Part shown: positions 1 through 4,743 of the stretch, in pieces
Layout: every line of letters starts with the position of its first letter
Position numbering within the stretch: position 1 is the first letter of the stretch
Assembly: GCA_020350305.1 (NCBI GenBank)
Contig: CP070709.1
Span: 421,155-426,300 of the forward strand
Direction: 5' to 3'
Source: Candidatus Bathyarchaeota archaeon
Lineage (GTDB): Archaea; Thermoproteota; Bathyarchaeia; Bathyarchaeales; Bathyarchaeaceae
DNA: 5,146 nucleotides
Made by a program: the position numbers and the translations under genes
The notes under the pieces: generated by a model
Database searches by the model: none
Told to the model about the DNA's origin: nothing
What the model saw: the letters and a program-made list of their open reading frames with translations, nothing else

Positions 1-1
1 A

Positions 2-610
2 CTGCCTGGCTTAGCTTCTATAGGGCGGCAGCTTGGTTGTACACGAATATTTACTTGGGTGCTACCCTACTCTGACAAGCGACCTTTCAAGGAGAATTTT
101 GACTGGCATGTTACACGCCTCCAGCCGATAGCTGAGACCTTAAAGGACCATAGTTGCCGCTTAGGGCTAGAATTCATCGGCACGAAGTCATTCCGTGCCC
201 ATCACAAATATGAATTCATTTATACAATGGAAGGCATGTTGGAACTTTGCGACTCGATAGGAACAGGAAATGCTGGACTCCTACTCGACTCTTGGCATTG
301 GCACATGTCGCACGGTACAGTGGACGATTTGAAGCAACTGACTGCTAAAGAAGTAATTTATGTCCACATCAACGATGCTCCCCCAGATATCCCACTTGAC
401 GAGCAAATTGATACCGTTCGGTGTTTGCCCGGTGAAACAGGTGTTATTAATCTCGTCAGTTTTCTCGTGTCTTTGAGAGAGATCGGTTACGGTGGTCCCG
501 TTACTCCAGAACCTTTCAGCAAAAAATTGAAAGAGATGCCTGTTTCAAAAGCCGTGCAAACAGTAGGTAAAGCGTTAAATCGAGTGTGGCAGGCAGCTGG
601 GCTATGTTAG
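2..610 (+). CDS. Sugar phosphate isomerase/epimerase (xylose isomerase-like TIM barrel), 5'-truncated
   Basis: This is a cytoplasmic TIM-barrel isomerase/epimerase of the AP-endonuclease-2/IolE-like superfamily, which interconverts keto- and aldo-sugars or cyclitol derivatives at a divalent metal. The frame is open to the left edge, and its first 19 visible codons look like real family sequence (…IGRQLGCTRIFTWVLP), so the gene starts outside the window and about 202 residues are seen. Four metal-ligand candidates lie in family order: Glu in LEFIG (codon at 170), Asp in LLLDSWHWH (287), His in YVHINDAP (365) and Glu in VTPEPF (509). The PGETGVINL and IGYGGP stretches before the last Glu are typical of the family. 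It ends with TAG, 141 bp before the ABC ATPase gene. The substrate cannot be assigned. The Gfo/Idh gene downstream suggests a sugar or inositol-type pathway. The family call is firm; the specific reaction is unknown. Confidence 0.88.
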   Translation: MPGLASIGRQLGCTRIFTWVLPYSDKRPFKENFDWHVTRLQPIAETLKDHSCRLGLEFIGTKSFRAHHKYEFIYTMEGMLELCDSIGTGNAGLLLDSWHWHMSHGTVDDLKQLTAKEVIYVHINDAPPDIPLDEQIDTVRCLPGETGVINLVSFLVSLREIGYGGPVTPEPFSKKLKEMPVSKAVQTVGKALNRVWQAAGLC

Positions 611-612
611 AA

Positions 613-634
613 TTCTTTCAAAGAAGTATACTTC
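613..634. repeat. Two overlapping dyads sharing one arm
   Basis: TTCTTT-C-AAAGAA (613-625) is a 6-bp inverted repeat with a 1-base centre. It overlaps GAAGTATACTTC (623-634), a perfect 12-bp palindrome. The GAAG half-site is shared, giving a TTC..GAA..TTC arrangement. It lies 3-24 bases after the isomerase stop codon. It could be a regulator-binding site for the downstream ABC gene, two mutually exclusive small hairpins, or chance in an A/T-rich spacer. Confidence 0.4.
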
Positions 635-667
635 GTAAAATCGCTTTCTTTTGGTATTCCTTTTCCC
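613..667 (+). terminator. Possible transcription terminator region (short dyads plus pyrimidine tract)
   Basis: Just after the isomerase stop there are short inverted repeats (613-634) followed by two T/C-rich tracts, CTTTCTTTT at 644-652 and TTCCTTTTCCC at 657-667. Archaeal termination commonly occurs at T-rich runs in the non-template strand. The stems are only 4-6 bp and the T runs are interrupted, so a canonical bacterial intrinsic terminator is not supported. This is a weak call based on position and composition. Confidence 0.25.
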
Positions 668-686
668 AAGTTAATACTCGGGGGCT

Positions 687-755
687 ATGAAAGTTAAGTT
701 TTTTAATCAGCGGATCGATATTGTTCATGAGCTACGCAGAGAGGCAACACTATGA
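687..755 (+). CDS. Candidate 22-codon leader ORF with ATGA overlap to the ABC ATPase start
   Basis: A short ORF (MKVKFFNQRIDIVHELRREATL) begins at ATG 687. It ends with a TGA at 753-755 that overlaps the ATPase start codon at 752-754 as ATGA, the arrangement typical of translational coupling. A GGGGG run (680-684) precedes its ATG, but the 2-base spacing is too short for a good ribosome site. The peptide has no recognisable domain. The ORF contains the Shine-Dalgarno of the ABC gene. It may be a regulatory leader, a real small protein, or simply chance; chance is the default. Confidence 0.18.
   Translation: MKVKFFNQRIDIVHELRREATL
691..708 (+). promoter_or_regulatory. Possible archaeal BRE/TATA-like promoter for the ABC ATPase gene
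   Basis: An A-containing segment, AAGTTAAG, leads into TTTTTTAATC. This resembles a BRE plus TATA-type box A. Transcription would start about 25 bases downstream, near 727-732, leaving a leader of roughly 20 bases before the ATG at 752. The match to consensus is loose. If this is the promoter, the candidate leader ORF at 687 would not be transcribed in full, so the two readings exclude each other. Confidence 0.3.
738..744 (+). promoter_or_regulatory. Ribosome binding site of the ABC ATPase gene
   Basis: AGAGAGG at 738-744 lies 7 bases upstream of the ATG at 752 and matches the purine-rich anti-16S sequence. The ATG is followed directly by the usual N-terminus of this ATPase family (MKVTLKD), which fixes the start. 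Confidence 0.6.
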
Positions 756-1855
756 AAGTAACTCTAAAGGATGCTACGAAAAAATTTGGCAAGATTATTG
801 CGGTAGATGACGTAAGCCTTTGTATAGAAGACAAAGAGTTTATGGTGTTGCTGGGGCCTTCGGGCTGCGGGAAAACAACGACACTTAGGATTATTGCAGG
901 TTTAGAAACCCCTGATAGCGGAGATATTTATATTGGAGATAAACTCGTGAATGATCTGCCTCCCAAAGACAGAAACGTTGCGATGGTCTTTCAAAGCTAC
1001 GCCATATACCCCTACATGTCCGTTTTCGACAATATCGGGTTTCCTCTTAGAATCAGGAAGATACCCAAAGAAGAGATCGAAGAAAGAGTACATAATGCAG
1101 CAAAGCTGCTGGAGATTGAAGAGTTGCTAGATAGGAAACCGAAGGAGCTAAGCGGTGGTCAAAGACAGAGAGTAGCGTTGGGTCGCGCGATCATAAGGGA
1201 GCCAGATATATTTTTGATGGATGAACCACTTAGCAATCTGGATGCAAAACTTAGGGTACATATGAGAGCGGAATTGAAAAAACTTCATGAAAAAGTAGGG
1301 GCTACAACGATTTATGTAACTCACGATCAATCAGAAGCTATGAGCATGGGCGATAGAATTGCGATCCTCGATCGAGGAGTTCTGCGACAAGTAGCTCCGC
1401 CTTCAGAAATTTACGATAATCCAAATGATGCATTCGTAGGAGGGTTTATCGGGAGCCCCTCTATGAACATGCTCAAAGGGACTCTCGTAGAGAAAAATGG
1501 CAAATTTTTCGTGGATGCAGGCGTATTCCAGTATCCAGTTTCGCTCAAAATAGCAAAGGAATCATCTGGGACAGAAGTGATATTTGGTGTGCGGCCCGAA
1601 GATTTCATTATCTTGAGTAAGAAGGCGCCACATGCCATCAAAGCCAAAATCGAAGTCATTGAACCGTTGGGCCGCGAATCTATACTTTCACTAGATGTCG
1701 ATGGAGTACCCCTTACATTAATCGCCAAATCTACAGTGGGCCTCTCCACTGGCGACGACATATGGATAACATTCGAAGAAAAGAAGCTTCACATCTTTGA
1801 TGAGAAGACCAAAAAACGCTTGGGGCTTCCAAAACGCATCAAGGTAGCAAACTGA
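752..1855 (+). CDS. ABC transporter ATP-binding protein, MalK/UgpC (CUT1) type
   Basis: This is the ATPase subunit of a carbohydrate (CUT1-type) ABC importer. It hydrolyses ATP on the cytoplasmic face of a membrane permease pair. All nucleotide-binding motifs are intact: Walker A GPSGCGKTT (residues 35-43), Q-loop Gln81, signature LSGGQ (133-137), Walker B IFLMDEP (153-159) with catalytic Glu158, D-loop SNLDAKLR (161-168) and switch His191. The C-terminal third (about 235-360) is the TOBE/OB regulatory domain, with the typical FGVRPED segment at 278-284. The length of 367 aa is normal for the family. The start is supported by AGAGAGG 7 bases upstream. No permease or solute-binding gene lies in the window. 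Either those are further upstream or this is a shared MsmK-like ATPase. The substrate is not readable from the sequence; the metabolic neighbours suggest a sugar, polyol or glycoside. Confidence 0.96.
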   Translation: MKVTLKDATKKFGKIIAVDDVSLCIEDKEFMVLLGPSGCGKTTTLRIIAGLETPDSGDIYIGDKLVNDLPPKDRNVAMVFQSYAIYPYMSVFDNIGFPLRIRKIPKEEIEERVHNAAKLLEIEELLDRKPKELSGGQRQRVALGRAIIREPDIFLMDEPLSNLDAKLRVHMRAELKKLHEKVGATTIYVTHDQSEAMSMGDRIAILDRGVLRQVAPPSEIYDNPNDAFVGGFIGSPSMNMLKGTLVEKNGKFFVDAGVFQYPVSLKIAKESSGTEVIFGVRPEDFIILSKKAPHAIKAKIEVIEPLGRESILSLDVDGVPLTLIAKSTVGLSTGDDIWITFEEKKLHIFDEKTKKRLGLPKRIKVAN

Positions 1856-1906
1856 ATCTCAGAAGCAGTGGTCAATTCTAAGTAGTGAATGTTTGCGAGC
1901 TCAGAG

Positions 1907-1920
1907 TAAAAAATAAAAAT
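1907..1920 (+). promoter_or_regulatory. A-rich promoter-like element upstream of the FAD dehydrogenase operon
   Basis: The 104-bp gap after the ATPase gene holds the run TAAAAAATAAAAAT, the most A/T-rich stretch of the spacer, 40-53 bases before the ATG at 1960. As an archaeal box A it would place transcription start near 1938-1945 and leave a leader of about 15-20 bases. A bacterial reading (TTGCGA at 1893-1898 with TAAAAA at 1914-1919) has suboptimal 15-base spacing. The adjoining palindrome strengthens the view that a regulated promoter starts here and that the three downstream genes form a separate transcription unit. Confidence 0.4.
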
Positions 1921-1932
1921 GACATATGTCAT
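1919..1932. promoter_or_regulatory. Perfect 14-bp palindrome, probable operator
   Basis: ATGACATATGTCAT is identical to its own reverse complement over all 14 bases. It sits at the downstream edge of the A-rich promoter-like stretch and 27 bases before the FAD dehydrogenase start. That is where a dimeric repressor of the MarR, GntR or Lrp type would block initiation. No second copy is seen elsewhere in the window. The regulator is not encoded here and its identity is unknown. Confidence 0.5.
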
Positions 1933-1959
1933 ATTAGGCTATGTAGAGTGTGAAGTGAA

Positions 1960-3393
1960 ATGCAGACGACGCTCTTAATCAAGCTGAGAGAAATAGTCGG
2001 GTCTAAGTATGTATCGGATGATTTATTCGTCCGCTGGAGTTATTCTATGGATTCAAACATTTTTGACATCATTAACCCAACACCACCACTCATTGTTGTA
2101 AGACCAAGCACTTCAGAAGAAATTTCAAGAATACTGCGCCTAGCAAATGAGACCAGAACACCAGTTTATGCTAGAGGCGGAGGCACTGACGGCGGAGGCA
2201 GTCGTGGAGAAAAGATTAGCAGCTCAATCCTAATTGACATGACCCGTATGAATAAGGTTCTGGAAGTAGATGAGATTTCACAGACTGTTACCGTTCAAGC
2301 AGGCACTACTTGGGGCAAACTTAACAAAGAAGTGGAAGAAAAAGGCTGGAAATTGGGTTTTAAGGGTCCATACTCCGGCTATGGGTCGACCGTGGGAGGA
2401 AGCGTCGCTGTACAGAGTAATGGTTACGGCAGTCCCAGATACGGTGTAGTTGCAGAGGATATGACAAATTTGAAAGTAGTACTACCTAACGGTGAAATAT
2501 TGGAAACAGGATCGGCAGTAAATCCCAAGGCCAAAAAATTTTACAGATATTGTATAGGTCCAGATTTGGCAGGTATTTTTGTCGGTTCTGGGGGATGCTT
2601 TGGTGTGATAGCAGAGGTGACTTTACGATTATACCCAAGGGCTATAGATAGTGCCTTCGGAGCATACGGTTTCAGAGATTACGAATCTTGTCAAAAATGC
2701 TATTATCGTTGGCTTAAAACTAGAGAAGCAGAGCATATTGCATGGTTTGCCAAAGACGGTTTAGACGTTAACACTCCCGAATTGGCGGAAGAAGGATATA
2801 TTTCATTGTTGACCTTTGTTGTCGAAGACCAAACCCATGAACTTGTTGAAGCTAGGGCCAAGCTCTTAAATGAAATAGCCAGGGAGGAGGGAGGCGAGAG
2901 TTTAGATGCTGAGAAATACGCTAAGGACGATTGGAACTACAAATTTGAACTTTTGCCTAGATGGGCAGCGAAAATTGGCCAATGGCAATGGAATTGCCAT
3001 ATGATTCCCGCAGGAGATACACTAAAAGACTTGAAGACTATTATGGCTTTTCTGAATCAACACAAGGAAGAACTCAAAAAGCACAACATCACGCATTCTA
3101 CTGTGAGTATTGCGCACAAAAACGCAGGGCATGTTTCAACCTCTTTATACTACGATCAAAGCAGTCCAGAAGCAGTTGACTTGGTGAAGGAATTAAGTGA
3201 TAAATATGCTGAAATAACGACAACCAAGAGTGGAGGCTGCAATTATTGGTTGGGCAAATTTTGGTATCCCTATACTATCATGAGGAGCCCCATCTACAGA
3301 AAGCTTCTAATAAAGATTAAGAAGGCGATAGATCCCAACAACATAATGAATCCCGGCGGACTAACTCTGCCTTGCACTCTGGGGGAAGAATAA
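1960..3393 (+). CDS. GlcD-like FAD-binding dehydrogenase (VAO/PCMH fold) with divergent active site
   Basis: This is a flavoprotein of the glycolate oxidase GlcD / D-lactate dehydrogenase class, expected to oxidise a hydroxylated substrate and pass electrons to the Fe-S partner encoded next. The N-terminal FAD-binding domain (about 40-225) is clear: ARGGGTDGGG (71-80), STVGGSVAVQSNGYGS (143-158), VVLPNGEILETG (173-184) and GIFVGSGGCFGVIAEVTL (205-222). The C-terminal FAD-oxidase domain ends with the hallmark AIDPNNIMNPGG (456-467). The 477-aa length is normal. It is odd at the catalytic site: the family HxGDGNxH motif reads HKNAGHVS (386-393), and SGEHGIG reads SGGCNYW (424-430), so most metal/catalytic residues are absent. 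The ATG at 1960 has only a weak GAAGTGA upstream. The stop is 2 bases from the Fe-S gene, so the two are co-transcribed. The flavoprotein call is firm; the substrate is unknown and may not be a simple 2-hydroxyacid. Confidence 0.93.
   Translation: MQTTLLIKLREIVGSKYVSDDLFVRWSYSMDSNIFDIINPTPPLIVVRPSTSEEISRILRLANETRTPVYARGGGTDGGGSRGEKISSSILIDMTRMNKVLEVDEISQTVTVQAGTTWGKLNKEVEEKGWKLGFKGPYSGYGSTVGGSVAVQSNGYGSPRYGVVAEDMTNLKVVLPNGEILETGSAVNPKAKKFYRYCIGPDLAGIFVGSGGCFGVIAEVTLRLYPRAIDSAFGAYGFRDYESCQKCYYRWLKTREAEHIAWFAKDGLDVNTPELAEEGYISLLTFVVEDQTHELVEARAKLLNEIAREEGGESLDAEKYAKDDWNYKFELLPRWAAKIGQWQWNCHMIPAGDTLKDLKTIMAFLNQHKEELKKHNITHSTVSIAHKNAGHVSTSLYYDQSSPEAVDLVKELSDKYAEITTTKSGGCNYWLGKFWYPYTIMRSPIYRKLLIKIKKAIDPNNIMNPGGLTLPCTLGEE
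3381..3388 (+). promoter_or_regulatory. Ribosome binding site selecting the ATG at 3396
   Basis: GGGGGAAG at 3381-3388 lies 7 bases before the ATG at 3396, inside the last codons of the FAD gene. It favours this start over an in-frame TTG at 3372, which would lie within the upstream gene and has no such site before it. Confidence 0.6.
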
Positions 3394-3395
3394 CT

Positions 3396-4706
3396 ATGCA
3401 CTTAACAGATCCAACTGCAAAACGAAGAAGAAAACGAAGGAGTCTGGAGGACTATAAGAAAGACGTCTATCTGTGTGCTAGATGTGGATACTGTAGGAGT
3501 ATGGTTAGAGCCAGGGACAACACAGATTTGGTTTGTCCCATTCGTGAGAACACTGGCGGATTTGATTCCTTCACGTCGAGAGGAAGGAATATAATAGCGA
3601 GGATGATTCTAGAAGGAAAAATTGATCTCCAAAATGTTTCTGAGGAGTTTGTAGACTCTCTGTATGCATGTGCTCTTTGCGGAAATTGCCAAATGCATTG
3701 CCTAGCGCTTGATCCCGAAACTTGGAGTAGCTTTCCAAACAATAAATTTGCAGATCGCAAAATTGACATTTTAGGGATAACAGAATCGCTAAGAAGCCTG
3801 ATTGTGGAGAAGGGTGTTCCTCCCCCTGTAATTCGAGATGTCTTGAGGAATATTCAGTTGTATGGCAACCCAGAAGGCAGACCGCGAAATAAGCGTGATG
3901 AATTTACGAAAGGGCTCAATTTTCATGTTAAGAGGGCAGGGGAGGAGAGATGCGGAACATTATTCTACGTGGGTTCAATCTCGTCTTATAATCAGCGAAA
4001 TCAGAGAACGGCACAAGCAGTTGCTGAGATTCTGCGGGCTGCCAACTTCGATTTTTGCATTTTTGGTAATGAAGAGGAGGATAGTGGTGGGGAAATCCTG
4101 AGACTGGGAGAGGAAGGTTTGTTCGAGGAATTAGCCCGACGGAACTTCGAACTCTTCCGTAAATATGATATCAAAAATATTATCTGCCTCTCTCCTCACG
4201 ACTATGATGCTTTTCTCAATGACTATCCTGCATTTTTGGGAGAAGAGTGGTCCAGATTAAACCTTAAGGTTCAACATTATACTGGGTTCATTATGAATCT
4301 CATACATGACAAGAAAATCAACATAAATCATAAATTCGATAAAACTGTAGCTTTTCACGATCCCTGTTATTTAGGCAGAATAAATGACATTTACGATGCT
4401 CCCCGAGAGATAATCCGAGCAACAGGAGCTAACTTGGTCGAGATGAGACTAACACGCGAGAATTCTTATTGTTGCGGCGGTGGAGGAGGAGGTATATGGC
4501 ATGAACCTTTACACAAACCTCGCCTAGAGAACAAACGAGCGAAGCAGGCTTGCGATACGCGTGCCACTGTACTTGCCGTAGCATGTCCTGTATGCACGCA
4601 AATGTTAGAAGATGGATTGAACACCATTGAGAAATGCAACATGGAAGTCTTGGATGTCGCGGAAATTCTACTAGAATCAATTAGTTTGAAACGTCAAAAT
4701 CGTTAA
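3396..4706 (+). CDS. (Fe-S)-binding electron-transfer protein, HdrD/HdrB/GlcF type, with degenerate first CCG domain
   Basis: This is a 436-aa predicted cytoplasmic iron-sulfur subunit that would accept electrons from the GlcD-like flavoprotein 2 bases upstream. The N-terminal ferredoxin-like domain has two [4Fe-4S] motifs: C27-x2-C30-x2-C33-x13-C47-P and C92-x2-C95-x2-C98-x3-C102. Two CCG (DUF224) repeats follow. The second is canonical: C324 (HDPCYLGR), C359-C360 (YCCGGGGGG), C397 and C400 (CPVC), spaced x34/x36 as in HdrB, where this motif binds a non-cubane [4Fe-4S] cluster. The first repeat (about 188-272) keeps the fold-type sequence (GEEGLFEELARRN, SPHDY…YP), but its ligand positions are S194, D229, S230, S266 and D269. 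A basic patch, KRRRKRR (9-15), precedes the domain. The start is the ATG at 3396, supported by GGGGGAAG. No membrane segment is seen. The family is certain; the partner is very likely the FAD subunit; the terminal acceptor is unknown. Confidence 0.93.
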   Translation: MHLTDPTAKRRRKRRSLEDYKKDVYLCARCGYCRSMVRARDNTDLVCPIRENTGGFDSFTSRGRNIIARMILEGKIDLQNVSEEFVDSLYACALCGNCQMHCLALDPETWSSFPNNKFADRKIDILGITESLRSLIVEKGVPPPVIRDVLRNIQLYGNPEGRPRNKRDEFTKGLNFHVKRAGEERCGTLFYVGSISSYNQRNQRTAQAVAEILRAANFDFCIFGNEEEDSGGEILRLGEEGLFEELARRNFELFRKYDIKNIICLSPHDYDAFLNDYPAFLGEEWSRLNLKVQHYTGFIMNLIHDKKININHKFDKTVAFHDPCYLGRINDIYDAPREIIRATGANLVEMRLTRENSYCCGGGGGGIWHEPLHKPRLENKRAKQACDTRATVLAVACPVCTQMLEDGLNTIEKCNMEVLDVAEILLESISLKRQNR

Positions 4707-4743
4707 TTAGATGGAATTATGTAACAAGCTTCAGTGATGTGTG

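Noticed and set aside
59..610. Isomerase starting at the GTG at 59
   Set aside because: The reading frame continues upstream without a stop to the left edge, and the upstream residues (LGCTRIFTWVLP) look like conserved family sequence, so GTG 59 is an internal Val and the gene is truncated by the window.
902..1761. Antisense open frames opposite the ABC ATPase (902-1093, 1148-1330, 1411-1761)
   Set aside because: They lie entirely within a well-supported gene on the other strand and encode no recognisable domain; they are shadows of its codon pattern.
3372..3395. Extended Fe-S protein starting at the TTG at 3372
   Set aside because: It would overlap the FAD gene by 22 bases and lacks its own ribosome site, whereas ATG 3396 has GGGGGAAG at good spacing.
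4476..4493. GGN-rich run as a microsatellite repeat
   Set aside because: It encodes the glycine loop after the CC ligands of the canonical CCG motif, so protein function explains it.
2961..4680. Out-of-frame and antisense open frames within the FAD and Fe-S genes (2961-3179, 3467-3769, 3862-4101, 4429-4680)
   Set aside because: All are nested in clear genes, have low-complexity or unrelated sequence and no ribosome site of note.
4704..4719. TAATT…AATTA inverted repeat spanning the Fe-S gene stop
   Set aside because: A 5-bp A/T-only stem with a 6-base loop and no T run afterwards; expected by chance and not a credible terminator.
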